DNA of 64,000 nt from Mycobacterium gastri (GCF_002102175.1 NZ_LQOX01000062.1:23431-87430); one strand, 5' to 3'; shown: positions 35,443 through 44,899, counted from the first letter of the stretch. Notes: a model not told the origin generated them from the sequence alone. Numbers and translations: made by a program.

Positions 35443-36477
35443 ATGACGTCCACCCGCCCGCCGGGCAGCACCGCTCGGGTGCCGGTGCTGCGCGAGCCGT
35501 GGCGTGAACCGCTGCGGGCCCAGCGTGACCCGCTCGGGCAGGCCGCCGGACGGCCGCGCGTTGACCGCGACAGGCCGCGCCGATGGCGCAAACAAACCTG
35601 GCTGGGGCGGTTCGTGTCGACCTATGGCTGGCGCGCGTATGCGCTGCCGATCCTGATGGTGCTCACCGCGGTGGTGGTGTATCAGACGGTGACGGGGACG
35701 ACGTCACCCAGGTCGGCGGTGGCCGCCACCATTCATGACCCGCCCTCCATCGGTTCGGTGGGGACGGCGATCATCGACACGCCGCCTCGCGGTCTGGCCG
35801 CATTCGATGCCAACCTGCCGGCCGGAACACTGCCCGATGGTGGCCCCTTCACCGAAGTGGGCGAAAAGTCTTGGCGCATGGTTCCTGGTACCACGCCGCA
35901 GGTGGGGCAGGGTACGGCAAAGGTCTTCAAGTACACCGTCGAGATCGAGAACGGGTTGGACCCGACGATGTACGGCGGCGACAACGCGTTCGCCCAGATG
36001 ATTGACCAGACGCTGGCCAATCCCAAAGGCTGGACCCACGATCCGCAATTTGCGTTCGTCCGGATCGGCGCAACCGACAAGGGAAAGCCCGACTTCCGCA
36101 TTTCGCTGGTGTCACCGCTGACGGTGCGTGAAGGGTGCGGTTACGAGTTCCGGCTCGAGACCTCCTGTTACAACCCGTCTTTCGGAGCGGACCGGCAAGC
36201 GCGCGTCTTCATCAACGAGGCACGCTGGGTGCGCGGAGCCGTGCCGTTCGAAGGCGATGTCGGGTCCTACCGGCAGTACGTGATCAACCACGAGGTCGGT
36301 CACGCCATCGGGTACCTGCGTCACGAGCCGTGTGACAAGCAGGGTGGACTGGCGCCGGTGATGATGCAGCAGACGTTCTCCACGTCCGACGACGATGCCG
36401 CCAAGTTCGACCCGGAGTGGGTGAAGGCGGACGGTAAGACTTGCCGATTCAATCCCTGGCCGTACCCGATCGCCTGA
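35443..36477 (+). CDS. DUF3152 membrane-anchored protein with metzincin-type zinc motif (Rv3207c-like)
   Basis: 344 residues: a basic cytoplasmic N-terminus, one membrane helix near residues 65-83 (YALPILMVLTAVVVYQTV) and an extracellular DUF3152 domain. The sequence NHEVGHAIGYLRHEPCD near residue 284-298 fits HExxHxxGxxH/xxxH of metzincin metalloproteases (H, E, H and a third His, eleven residues in all), followed by a possible Met-turn (APVMMQQ). Two cysteine pairs could form disulfides. Protease activity is an inference from the motif. Rv3207c is the counterpart. Confidence 0.82.
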   Translation: MTSTRPPGSTARVPVLREPWREPLRAQRDPLGQAAGRPRVDRDRPRRWRKQTWLGRFVSTYGWRAYALPILMVLTAVVVYQTVTGTTSPRSAVAATIHDPPSIGSVGTAIIDTPPRGLAAFDANLPAGTLPDGGPFTEVGEKSWRMVPGTTPQVGQGTAKVFKYTVEIENGLDPTMYGGDNAFAQMIDQTLANPKGWTHDPQFAFVRIGATDKGKPDFRISLVSPLTVREGCGYEFRLETSCYNPSFGADRQARVFINEARWVRGAVPFEGDVGSYRQYVINHEVGHAIGYLRHEPCDKQGGLAPVMMQQTFSTSDDDAAKFDPEWVKADGKTCRFNPWPYPIA

Positions 36478-36623
36478 CCGGGGGCCCGGCGCTGGCGCTG
36501 CAAGCTCGACGTTCGAACGGCCCGTGCAGCGGGACGATGACGTCGACCCCGGGAAACAACACCGCCGGTCCAGGTGTTGATCTCATTGCCGTCGATTCGG
36601 ACAGCTGCTGTGATGGGTCATAG

Positions 36624-36645
36624 ACAGTGCCCTGACAGTGCCCTG
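36624..36645. repeat. Tandem 11-bp duplication upstream of moeB1
   Basis: ACAGTGCCCTG occurs twice back to back (36624-36634 and 36635-36645), 29 bases before the moeB1 start. It may affect the promoter or leader; nothing else is visible in the 36478-36673 gap. Confidence 0.6.
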
Positions 36646-36673
36646 ATAACCGCCTGCACAGAGGAGATGTTCG

Positions 36674-37861
36674 GTGTCGACATCCCAGATATCACTGCCG
36701 CCCCTAGTTGAGCCCGCACCAGCGCTGAGCCGTGAAGAGGTGGCCCGTTACAGTCGCCATCTCATCATCCCCGACCTGGGTGTCGACGGGCAGAAGAGAC
36801 TCAAGAACGCTCGGGTGCTGGTAATCGGGGCCGGCGGCCTCGGCTCACCGACGCTGCTTTATCTGGCTGCCGCAGGTGTTGGCACCATCGGCATCATCGA
36901 CTTCGACGTCGTCGACGAGTCCAATCTGCAGCGCCAGATCATTCATGGTGTCGCCGACATAGGACGGTCCAAAGCCCAGTCGGCACGTGACTCGATCATC
37001 GCGATCAATCCGTTGATCGACGTGCGACTGCACGAGTACCGGCTGGAGCCCGCCAACGCCGTAGAGCTGTTCCGGCAATACGACCTGATCCTGGACGGCA
37101 CCGACAACTTTGCCACCCGGTATCTGGTCAACGACGCCGCGATCCTGGCCGGCAAACCGTACGTATGGGGTTCCATCTACCGCTTCGAGGGCCAGGTGTC
37201 GGTGTTCTGGGAGGACGCGCCCAACGGGCTGGGGCTCAACTACCGCGACCTGTACCCGGAGCCACCGCCGTCCGGCATGGTGCCCTCCTGCGCTGAAGGC
37301 GGCGTGCTGGGCATCATCTGCGCCTCGATCGCGTCGGTGATGGGCACCGAAGCGATCAAGCTGATCACCGGGCTCGGTGAGACACTGTTGGGCCGGTTGA
37401 TGATCTACGACGCGCTGGAGATGACCTACCGCACGATCAGGATCCGCAAGGACCCGTCGACGCCCAAGATCACCGAGCTGGTCGATTACGAACGGTTCTG
37501 CGGCGTGGTGTCCGACGATGCCGCTCACGCGGTCAGCGGATCGACGATCACCCCGCGGGAATTGCGCGCGCTGATGGATTCCGGCAAGAAGCTGGCGCTG
37601 ATCGACGTCCGCGAGCCCGTGGAGTGGGACATCGTGCACATCGATGGAGCGACACTGATTCCGCAGTCATCCATCAAGTCGGGTGAGGGTCTGGCCAAGC
37701 TGCCCCAGGACCGGATGCCGGTGCTCTACTGCAAAACGGGTGTGCGTTCCGCCGAGGCGTTGGCCGCGCTGAAGAAGGCGGGTTTCTCCGATGCGGTCCA
37801 CTTGCAGGGCGGGATCGTGGCGTGGGCCAGGCAAATGCAGCCCGACATGGTGATGTACTGA
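36674..37861 (+). CDS. moeB1: Adenylyltransferase/sulfurtransferase MoeB1 (MoeZ)
   Basis: 395 residues with an N-terminal ThiF/E1-like domain (ARYSRHLIIPDLGVDGQKRL, ATP loop VIGAGGLGSPTLLYLAAAG, DFDVVDESNLQRQIIHG) and a C-terminal rhodanese domain whose active-site Cys is in LYCKTGVRSAEAL near residue 353. Such MoeZ proteins adenylate and then thiocarboxylate the C-terminus of ubiquitin-like sulfur carriers (MoaD, CysO). Corresponds to Rv3206c. GTG 36674 follows agaggag-type bases (agaggagatg, 36660-36669). Confidence 0.94.
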   Translation: MSTSQISLPPLVEPAPALSREEVARYSRHLIIPDLGVDGQKRLKNARVLVIGAGGLGSPTLLYLAAAGVGTIGIIDFDVVDESNLQRQIIHGVADIGRSKAQSARDSIIAINPLIDVRLHEYRLEPANAVELFRQYDLILDGTDNFATRYLVNDAAILAGKPYVWGSIYRFEGQVSVFWEDAPNGLGLNYRDLYPEPPPSGMVPSCAEGGVLGIICASIASVMGTEAIKLITGLGETLLGRLMIYDALEMTYRTIRIRKDPSTPKITELVDYERFCGVVSDDAAHAVSGSTITPRELRALMDSGKKLALIDVREPVEWDIVHIDGATLIPQSSIKSGEGLAKLPQDRMPVLYCKTGVRSAEALAALKKAGFSDAVHLQGGIVAWARQMQPDMVMY

Positions 37862-37966
37862 GCCGGATACCGGCCGTCGGTCCAGACGGCCGCTCGTGAG
37901 CCGTATTTGTCGGGCTCCTCAGCGGGTCGTGTCGACCCGCATCATCACCCGACTAGGCTGACCCGT

Positions 37967-38821
37967 GTGAGTGTCGAGCCACCGCCCGAGCACGTACTGG
38001 CGGCGTTTGGTTTGACCGGTGTGCAGCCCGCCTCGCTGGGTTCCAGCTGGGAAGGCGGCTGGCGGTGCGGCGAAGTGGTGTTGTCCATGGTGGCCGACCA
38101 CGCCCGCGCGGCTTGGTCGGCACGGGTGCGCGAAACCTTGTTTGTGGACGGGGTCCGGTTGGCCCGGCCGGTTCGCTCGACCGACGGCCGGTATGTGGTT
38201 TCCGGCTGGCGGGCAGACACTTTCGTCGCCGGGACTCCGGAGCCCCGCCACGATGAAGTCGTCTCGGCGGCGGTACGCCTGCATGAGGCCACCAGCAAGC
38301 TGGAACGGCCACGCTTCCTGACCCAGGGCCCCACGACACCGTGGGCGGAAGTCGACGTCTTCATCGCCGCCGACCGCGCGGCATGGGAGGAGCGGCCGCT
38401 GCAGTCCATTCCGCCCGGTGCCCCCTCGTCCTCGCCGACGGCGGATGCCGAGCGATCGATTGATCTGATCAATCAGCTTGCCACGCTGCGCAAGCCGACC
38501 AGGAGCCCCAACCAGGTGGTTCACGGGGATCTTTACGGCACAGTGCTTTTCGTGGGAGCAGCGGCACCCGGGATCACCGACATCACGCCGTACTGGCGGC
38601 CCGCGTCGTGGGCGGCCGGGGTGGTCGTCGTCGATGCGCTGTCGTGGGGAGAGGCCGACGATGGACTCATCGAGCGGTGGAGCGCGCTACCGGAGTGGCC
38701 ACAGATGTTATTGCGCGCGTTGATGTTTCGGCTGTCAGTGCATGCGCTGCACCCGCGTTCCACAGCCGAGGCGTTTCCCGGTCTGGCGCGCACCGCGGCG
38801 CTGGTGCGGCTAATGCTCTGA
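37967..38821 (+). CDS. TIGR02569-family protein with kinase/phosphotransferase-like motif (Rv3205c-like)
   Basis: 284 residues from GTG 37967 (MSVEPPPEHVLAAFGLTGVQ). The actinobacterial family TIGR02569 has no proven function. A short motif NQVVHGDLYGTVLF near residue 182-195 resembles the catalytic HGDxxxxN loop of aminoglycoside phosphotransferases, but the Asn is replaced, so activity is uncertain. It follows moeB1 by 105 bases in the same direction and converges with the ATL gene, overlapping it by 12 bases. Confidence 0.82.
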   Translation: MSVEPPPEHVLAAFGLTGVQPASLGSSWEGGWRCGEVVLSMVADHARAAWSARVRETLFVDGVRLARPVRSTDGRYVVSGWRADTFVAGTPEPRHDEVVSAAVRLHEATSKLERPRFLTQGPTTPWAEVDVFIAADRAAWEERPLQSIPPGAPSSSPTADAERSIDLINQLATLRKPTRSPNQVVHGDLYGTVLFVGAAAPGITDITPYWRPASWAAGVVVVDALSWGEADDGLIERWSALPEWPQMLLRALMFRLSVHALHPRSTAEAFPGLARTAALVRLML

Positions 38822-39127
38822 CAGCCGTGGTGGGAACTCATAACGCACCTGGCCCAGCGGGATCCTGCCGTCGGTGCTGAGCACACCTTCGGCACGTAAC
38901 AGCTCCAATTGCCGCGTGGTCAAATGCCGCGCCGGGCGTCCGGAGGCGGTGATCACCCGGTGCCAGGGCAAATCCGCGGAGTCGGTCCGCATGATCCAGC
39001 CGACGATGCGCGGACTGGAAAGTCCAGCCACCGAAGCGATGTCACCGTAGGTCGCGACCCTGCCGGGCGGTATGGCGGCAACCAGCGCGCGCACCCGCTC
39101 GATCTGCTCGTCGGTCACCGGTGCCAT
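38810..39127 (-). CDS. Alkyltransferase-like (ATL) DNA repair protein
   Basis: 105 residues with the MGMT C-terminal fold: IPPGRVATYGDIASVAGLS, RIVGWIMR and the signature PWHRVITASGRPA. The alkyl-accepting Cys of PCHR is Trp here, which defines ATL proteins; they flag O6-alkylguanine for nucleotide excision repair instead of repairing it. Counterpart Rv3204. The start overlaps the lipV stop by 13 bases, so the two are coupled. Confidence 0.9.
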   Translation of the reverse strand: MAPVTDEQIERVRALVAAIPPGRVATYGDIASVAGLSSPRIVGWIMRTDSADLPWHRVITASGRPARHLTTRQLELLRAEGVLSTDGRIPLGQVRYEFPPRLSEH

Positions 39128-39915
39128 GGCGATGGCGTTGCTAGGTGTTGCCGGATCAGCGCGGCAACCTCGGCGGGCTTGGCTTGAGGCACCATGTGTC
39201 CACAGTCGAATTCGTGTAGCACAAGATCGGCTCCCAGCTGTTGACCGAGGGCGGCGACGAACTCGTCGCTGACATACCGCGGATCCGCCCGCCCCGCCCG
39301 CACCAGCGTGGTCGGGGTTCCGGCTGGAGGCAGCCCGATGTCCCGAGCGAGCTCGCTCCAATAACACACCATTGCCGGCAGACTCATTCGCCAGCTATAC
39401 CGTCCGCTCGGCAACGCGACGAGGTGCTCTGCGAGTTCGGCGTCGAGCACGGCGGGGTCCACATCGGCCCAGGCTCCCGTCGCCTTCTCCGCGCGCGCCG
39501 CTGCCGGGTGGGGGTAATCGGGGAACGCCACCATCGCATCGACCACCTCGCGTACCCGCGACCCATCCAGGCCGGCCGCCGGATCGAGCAACACCAGCGC
39601 TGCCACCAGATCCGGACGTGCGGCGGACAGCTGCAACGCGACCGCACCGCCGAACGAGTGCCCGACCACGACAACCGGTCCGTCGGACTGTTCATCGACC
39701 ACTGCGGCCAGCGCCGACACATTGGCGTCGATGGTCCACGGGGCTACCCACGATGACCTGCCGTGACCCAGCAGATCAGGAGCAGCGATGGTGGCTTCGG
39801 GCAAGCAATTAGCCAAGAGTTCCCAGCACTGCCCATGCTCGGTGACTCCATGGATCGTCAGCACCTGGACAGGGCCCGACGGACCGTAACGGTGGACGTG
39901 GAGGTCGGCAGTCAC
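39115..39915 (-). CDS. lipV: Alpha/beta hydrolase (LipV)
   Basis: 266 residues from GTG 39915. The oxyanion segment TIHGVTEHG near residue 20, PDLLGHGRSSW near 45, the nucleophile elbow VVGHSFGGA near 85 (Ser), and the catalytic His in FDCGHMVPQAKP near 243 are all present. It corresponds to the lipase LipV (Rv3203), though that entry is shorter (224 residues). Likely a carboxylesterase or lipase. It precedes the ATL gene in one operon. Confidence 0.87.
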   Translation of the reverse strand: MTADLHVHRYGPSGPVQVLTIHGVTEHGQCWELLANCLPEATIAAPDLLGHGRSSWVAPWTIDANVSALAAVVDEQSDGPVVVVGHSFGGAVALQLSAARPDLVAALVLLDPAAGLDGSRVREVVDAMVAFPDYPHPAAARAEKATGAWADVDPAVLDAELAEHLVALPSGRYSWRMSLPAMVCYWSELARDIGLPPAGTPTTLVRAGRADPRYVSDEFVAALGQQLGADLVLHEFDCGHMVPQAKPAEVAALIRQHLATPSPWHR

Positions 39916-39976
39916 GTGTCGATGGTGCCAGGCCGGATCACTGCGGGCCGTCGAAGGGCGCCTGGCGCGATGGCGA

Positions 39977-40183
39977 TCAGCGGTCGAGGTCCGCGTCGTC
40001 GTCCGATACCGGAACAACGTAAGCCTGATCGATCACGTCGGCTTCGTTGGCTTCGCGATCCGCGGCATCGCTCAGGTAGGCGGTGTCCAACCCCGCTTCG
40101 TCGAAATCAACGGTACGGCGCTGCTCGGCCGCGTCCGCTTCGGGAATCTGATCCTGCGGACCCACTCCGTCGGCATTGCCCAT
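39977..40183 (-). CDS. Small acidic actinobacterial protein
   Basis: 68 residues, strongly acidic (MGNADGVGPQDQIPEADAAE, then EANEADVIDQAYVVP). The motif EANEADVIDQ near residue 45-54 recurs, as I remember, in small proteins of many actinobacteria, but no function is known. An RBS (aggag, complement of 40190-40194) precedes the start. It is followed by lipV on the same strand after 61 bases and may lead that operon. Confidence 0.7.
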   Translation of the reverse strand: MGNADGVGPQDQIPEADAAEQRRTVDFDEAGLDTAYLSDAADREANEADVIDQAYVVPVSDDDADLDR

Positions 40184-40614
40184 AATCGATACTCCTGCTG
40201 TAGCTCTTCGGCTGCTGGCCGGCCTCCTTGGCCTGCAGTCCGGCGGTGTCGCGCTGCCACTGCGTATTGGCGGCTTCTCGCTGGGTTTTGCAGAACTTCC
40301 CGATCAACCATTCGCAGCAGTGGCGACCAGTTATCTGCGACCAGTTATCTGCATTGTGCCACCCGCTCGCCGGTTTGCTGTGGTGCCCCATCGCTTCGGG
40401 CCGTCGCGGTCCCGGGCCGCTCAGTGGTGGCGGCCCGCTGCGGTGAAGTTCGCCATCGCTGAAACACGGTGTGCGCCAGCAGGATCGAGAACAGCTGCGC
40501 TACTGGATCGCCAAAAAATTTCGGTGGTCATGCTTGCGCGCAGCCAGTCGAGGTGGTAGATAGAACCTATAACCATCAACATAGATAATCGTTGTGATTA
40601 GGAGGCGAAATACG
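40184..40614. other. Intergenic gap (431 bases) upstream of hsp20
   Basis: No convincing gene. It contains an exact 14-bp tandem repeat (CGACCAGTTATCTG at 40324-40337 and 40338-40351). The last 60 bases before the hsp20 RBS are unusually AT-rich for this genome (40555-40600), the likely hsp20 promoter. A short minus-strand frame rich in Gln/Ala (about 40200-40300) is possibly a remnant but is not supported. Confidence 0.5.
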
Positions 40615-41034
40615 ATGTTGATGCGTTCAGATCCATTCCGCGCGTTTGACCGTTGGACCGAGCAAGTGCTGGGTACTCCGGCGCGCCCGGCCGTCATGCC
40701 GATGGATGCCTGGCGGGAGGAAGGCCAGTTCATCGTCGAATTCGACCTCCCGGGGGTAGACCCTGACTCACTCGACCTCGATGTCGAACGCAATGTGCTC
40801 ACGGTGCGCGCGGAGCGCCCTGATGTGGATCGTGAGCACGAGATGGTCGCGGCCGAGCGGCCGAGAGGCGTCTTCAGTCGGCAGTTGTTCCTGGGCGACA
40901 CCCTGGAAACCGACAGAATCGAGGCCAGCTACCACGACGGCGTGTTGCACCTGACCATTCCGATCGCGGAGAAGGCCAAGCCACGTCACATCGAGATCAG
41001 CCACAACGGGGAGCGCACGCCGATCAATGCCTGA
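40615..41034 (+). CDS. hsp18: Hsp20/alpha-crystallin small heat shock protein (18-kDa antigen type)
   Basis: 139 residues from ATG 40615, with a strong RBS ggagg at 40601-40605. The alpha-crystallin domain runs from about residue 35 to 130 ([59 protein letters not shown]). It resembles the 18-kDa antigen of M. leprae and the M. avium group, not HspX. It is an ATP-independent holdase. A strong terminator follows at 41223-41256, and a J-domain gene comes next. Confidence 0.92.
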   Translation: MLMRSDPFRAFDRWTEQVLGTPARPAVMPMDAWREEGQFIVEFDLPGVDPDSLDLDVERNVLTVRAERPDVDREHEMVAAERPRGVFSRQLFLGDTLETDRIEASYHDGVLHLTIPIAEKAKPRHIEISHNGERTPINA

Positions 41035-41222
41035 CGGTGCTCGTTCCCACTTTTGGTCGCAATGGATCTCGACGAGGAGGTGATGACGCAGGATTGACAT
41101 CTGTTTGACGCTTGCGGCCCTCCGTGCCGTCTGTCGCCACCATCGACGCGCGACTGAGTCCGTAACCGCAGCGCATTGCCACCCAACGTGGTTGAGGTGA
41201 GGCTGCGCGGAGGGTACCGGTA

Positions 41223-41256
41223 GAAGTGGGCGCGCCCGGGACGGCGCGCCCACTTC
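41223..41256. terminator. Strong GC hairpin downstream of hsp20
   Basis: GAAGTGGGCGCGCC (41223-41236) and GGCGCGCCCACTTC (41243-41256) form a perfect 14-bp stem with a 6-base loop. It lacks a T-run. It sits 189 bases after the hsp20 stop and 45 bases before the J-domain gene. Confidence 0.8.
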
Positions 41257-41300
41257 CGGCAGCAACCCGCCATCACTTATGAAAGGCGCGGTGCTACTCC

Positions 41301-41618
41301 ATGATTGACCCGTACGCAGTCCTTGGCGTGCCACCGACGGCAACGCAGACCGAACTAACCCGTGCCTACCGGCGCCAATTGCGCAGGTGCCACCCGGACT
41401 TGCGGTCCGGCGAACCGGACTCGGGCGCCGACGAACGGCTGCGGCAAGTACTGGCGGCCTACCGCTTGTTGCGGGACCCGCAGCTGCGCAGCGACTACGA
41501 CCGCGCGGTCGCCCGCGTTCGGAAACACCGGCCGCCGGCTCGAATCGCCGTCAGACGCAATGACTCTGCCCACCTCGGTGCCCCGCTGTGGGCGGGTCCT
41601 GTGCGCTGGCATCGGTGA
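41301..41618 (+). CDS. Short J-domain (DnaJ-like) protein
   Basis: 105 residues. An N-terminal J domain of about 65 residues (MIDPYAVLGVPPTATQTELT, AYRRQLRRCHPDLRSG with the HPD tripeptide, LAAYRLLRDPQLRSDYDRAV) is followed by a short basic tail; there is no G/F or zinc-finger region. It should stimulate a DnaK partner. Its place next to hsp20 suggests a joint chaperone function, although a hairpin separates them. It overlaps only the longest possible form of adnA. Confidence 0.85.
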   Translation: MIDPYAVLGVPPTATQTELTRAYRRQLRRCHPDLRSGEPDSGADERLRQVLAAYRLLRDPQLRSDYDRAVARVRKHRPPARIAVRRNDSAHLGAPLWAGPVRWHR

Positions 41619-41746
41619 CGGCCGGCTGCTGCAGGCCGCGTTCGATCGCCGCTCAGGCCGCTCCTTCAGCTGAGAACGAAACCAACCCGGGCGTCACCGG
41701 CCCTGCCCGCCCGGAGTTTGTCAGCCCCTCGTGGTTGCATGCGGCT

Positions 41747-44700
41747 ATGTCATTGAGCTGGGGTGCGGAAGTGCGCGGGCTTCTCGTGCCAGGATTGCGC
41801 GGGCTGGTGCGTGTGCTGGGCGGCCCGGGGACCGGTAAGAGCAGCCTGCTGGTCGAGGCCGCGGTTGCGCATATCGCCGCCGGCGCCGGTCCGGAATCGG
41901 TTCTGCTGCTTACCGGTTCAGGCCGGCTGGGGATACGCGCACGCAGCGAGTTGACGTCGGCGCTGCTGCGGTCGAGCACGATCGGATCCGGCCGGTCCGC
42001 GGTCCGCGAGCCGCTGGTGCGTACCGTGCACGGCTACGCCTATGCACTCTTGCGGCGGAACGCGGAGCGTTCCGGAGACGCGCCGCCGCGGCTGCTCACG
42101 GGTGCCGAACAGGATGCGATCATCCGTGAGCTGCTAGCCGGCGACCTCGAGGACGCAGTGGCCTCCCAATCCGCCTGGCCGCAGCATCTGTGGCCGGCGC
42201 TGAGCACCGCCGGATTCGCCAACGAATTGCGAAATCTGATGGCGCGCTGCTTCGAACGTGGCGTAGACCCGTGGGATCTGGAGCGGCTGGGCCGTCGCTG
42301 CGGGCGCCCGGAATGGATCGTCGCCGGCCGCTTCGCCCGCCAATACGAGCAGGTGATGTTGCTGCGTTCGGCGGTCGGGACGGCGGCGCCACAAGCGACG
42401 GCACGGGCATTGGGGGCCGCTGAACTCGTCGGGGCGGCGTTGGAGGCCTTTGCCGTCGATCCGGGACTGCTGGCGGCCGAGCGCGCCCGGGTCCGGCTGC
42501 TGCTGGTCGACGATGCTCAGCAACTCGATCCGCAGGCAGCCCGGCTGGTCCGGGCGCTGGCCGCGGGCGCCGAACGTGTCGTGGTGGCGGGTGACCCGAA
42601 CCAGGCCGTATTCGGTTTCCGCGGCGGCGAGCCCACCGGGTTATTGGGCGGCGCTGTCGAAGACGGCCACTCAGTGACGTTGACGGTGTCGTACCGCTGC
42701 GCGCCCGCGGTGGCGCGCGCCGTCAGTGGCATCACCCGGCGGTTGCCCGGTGGCAGCGCCGGAAAACGGATCGAGGGCACCGGAGAACAGGACGGTTCGG
42801 TCGCCGTGCGGCTGGCCGCCTCGGCGCATGCGGAAGCGGCGATGATCGCCGATACTCTGCGGCGAGCCCATGTGATCGACGGGGTGCCGTGGTCGCAGAT
42901 GGCGGTGATCGTCAGGTCGGTGCCGCGCGCCGCCGCGCGGCTGCCCCGGACGCTGGCTGCGGCCGGAGTTCCGGTGGCCATGCCGGCGATCGGCGGGTCG
43001 TTGTCGGCGGAGCCCGCCCCGGCTGCGCTGCTCACGGCTTTGGCCGCCACCGCTGACGGGCTCACCGGTGAGCGGGCACTGGCGCTGCTCACCGGGCCCA
43101 TCGGCCGTGTCGACCCGGTTGCACTCCGCCAGCTGCGGCGGACGCTGCAGCGCGACCGTTCCGGCGGTTCACCGGGCGATTTCGGTGACCTACTGGCACA
43201 GACACTTTCCCCCGAAGCTGACTCGCACCCGCGGTTCTCAGGGCCGCAGGCCGGCCCGCTGCGGCGTGTGCGTGCCGTGCTCGCCGCGGCCGCACGGTGC
43301 CACCGCCAGGGACAAGATCCGCGGTACACGCTGTGGGCGGCGTGGCATCGCTCAGGTCTGCAACGTCGCTGGCTCGCGGCCAGCGAGCGCGGCGGCCCGG
43401 CGGGTGTCCAGGCGGCGCGAGATCTGGAAGCGGTGACCGCCTTGTTCGACATCACCGACCAGTACGTCTGCCGAACTTCGGGTGCGTCGCTGCGCGGACT
43501 CATCGAGCATGTCGCGGGTCTGCAGCTGCCGCGCGTCAGCGCCGAGCCGGTATTACCGACAGAACAGGTGACGGTGCTCAGCGCGCACGCCGCCCTGGGA
43601 CACGAATGGGATCTCGTTGTCATAGCGGGATTGCAGGAAGGGCTGTGGCCCAACACAATTCCTCGTGGTGGCGTGTTGGCTACCCAGCGGCTGCTCGATG
43701 AACTCGACGGTGTCACCCAAAACGCCTCTGTCCGGGCACCGCTGCTGGCCGAGGAACGCCGGCTTTTGGTGGCCGCCATGGGTCGGGCCCGGCGCCGGTT
43801 GCTGGTGACGGCCGTCGACAACGACGCCGGCGGCGGCGGCCAGGAACCGGCGCTACCGTCGGCATTCTTTTCCGAGATCGCCCGTTTGGCCGATGGTGGC
43901 GGCGAACCCGCGGCGCAGCCGGAGCCGGCACCGCGTGTCCTGTCGGCCGCGGCGGTGGTGGGTCGGTTGCGGGCTGTCGTGTGTGCACCTGACGGCGCAG
44001 TCGGCGACGCTGCTCAGGCATGTGCGGCAACGCAATTGGCGCGGTTGGCCAAGGCCGGTGTGGCGGGGGCCGACCCGGACGGGTGGCACGGGCTGATCCC
44101 GGTCAGCACCAGTGAACCGCTGTACGGCGGTGGGGATGTCGTCACGTTGACGCCGTCGACCCTGCAGACTCTCAGCGAATGCCCGTTACGGTGGCTGACC
44201 GAACGCCATGGTGGAGCCAAGCCGCGTGAGCTGCGCTCCACCGTCGGGTCGGTGCTGCACGCGCTGATCGCCAGGCCGGGCCACAATGAAGCTCAACTGC
44301 TGGCCGAGCTGGACCGGGTGTGGCAGCAGCTACCCTTCGAGGCGAGCTGGTATTCGTCCAATGAGCTCGCCCGGCACCGCGCGATGATCCAGTCGTTTGT
44401 CGAGTGGCGAGCGCGGACCCGCGGTGAGTTGACCGAGGTCGGCGTCGAGATCGAGGTGGACGGCGTCCTGCCGACCCGCCGCGACGACGGCGCAAAGATC
44501 CGGCTGCGCGGCCGCGTCGATCGGCTCGAACGCGACGGCGCGGGTCGGCTGGTGATCGTCGATGTCAAAACCGGCAAGACGCCGGTGAGCAAGGACGACG
44601 CCCAACAGCATGCGCAACTGGCGATGTATCAGCTGGCTGTCGCCGAAGGGATGGTGCCCGCAGGCGACGATCCCGGTGGTGCGCGTCTGGTCTATCCGGG

Positions 44701-44899
44701 GAAGTGCGGGACGACCGGCGCCACCGAACGCGAGCAGGATCCGTTGACGCCGGCCGCTCGTGATCAATGGCGCGGTCTGGTGCGGCAGGCTGCCGAGGCG
44801 ATGGCCGGGCCGCAGTTCATCGCCCGACGCAACGACAGTTGCTCGAACTGCCCGATCCGGCCGTTTTGCCCAGCACACACTGACAGGTCACCGCTGTGA
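41747..44899 (+). CDS. adnA: AdnA, helicase-nuclease subunit of the AdnAB double-strand-break resection complex
   Basis: 1050 residues from ATG 41747 (an earlier GTG-type start at 41588 would add 53). UvrD-like motor motifs: GGPGTGKSS, LLLVDDAQQLDPQ, VVVAGDPNQAVFGFRGGE, LTVSYRC and VTVLSAHAALGHEWD. The C-terminal RecB-like nuclease has VIVDVKTGK near residue 937 and cysteines at about 811, 1035, 1038 and 1044 (CPLRW, CSNCPIRPFC) in the layout of an AddB/Cas4-type Fe-S staple. Counterpart Rv3202c. The stop overlaps the adnB start (GTGA). Confidence 0.92.
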   Translation: MSLSWGAEVRGLLVPGLRGLVRVLGGPGTGKSSLLVEAAVAHIAAGAGPESVLLLTGSGRLGIRARSELTSALLRSSTIGSGRSAVREPLVRTVHGYAYALLRRNAERSGDAPPRLLTGAEQDAIIRELLAGDLEDAVASQSAWPQHLWPALSTAGFANELRNLMARCFERGVDPWDLERLGRRCGRPEWIVAGRFARQYEQVMLLRSAVGTAAPQATARALGAAELVGAALEAFAVDPGLLAAERARVRLLLVDDAQQLDPQAARLVRALAAGAERVVVAGDPNQAVFGFRGGEPTGLLGGAVEDGHSVTLTVSYRCAPAVARAVSGITRRLPGGSAGKRIEGTGEQDGSVAVRLAASAHAEAAMIADTLRRAHVIDGVPWSQMAVIVRSVPRAAARLPRTLAAAGVPVAMPAIGGSLSAEPAPAALLTALAATADGLTGERALALLTGPIGRVDPVALRQLRRTLQRDRSGGSPGDFGDLLAQTLSPEADSHPRFSGPQAGPLRRVRAVLAAAARCHRQGQDPRYTLWAAWHRSGLQRRWLAASERGGPAGVQAARDLEAVTALFDITDQYVCRTSGASLRGLIEHVAGLQLPRVSAEPVLPTEQVTVLSAHAALGHEWDLVVIAGLQEGLWPNTIPRGGVLATQRLLDELDGVTQNASVRAPLLAEERRLLVAAMGRARRRLLVTAVDNDAGGGGQEPALPSAFFSEIARLADGGGEPAAQPEPAPRVLSAAAVVGRLRAVVCAPDGAVGDAAQACAATQLARLAKAGVAGADPDGWHGLIPVSTSEPLYGGGDVVTLTPSTLQTLSECPLRWLTERHGGAKPRELRSTVGSVLHALIARPGHNEAQLLAELDRVWQQLPFEASWYSSNELARHRAMIQSFVEWRARTRGELTEVGVEIEVDGVLPTRRDDGAKIRLRGRVDRLERDGAGRLVIVDVKTGKTPVSKDDAQQHAQLAMYQLAVAEGMVPAGDDPGGARLVYPGKCGTTGATEREQDPLTPAARDQWRGLVRQAAEAMAGPQFIARRNDSCSNCPIRPFCPAHTDRSPL

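Noticed and set aside
40107..40391. 94-codon minus-strand frame between the small acidic protein and hsp20
   Set aside because: Part of it looks coding-like (Gln/Ala-rich) but it overlaps the better supported 68-residue gene, has no RBS and contains the tandem repeat.
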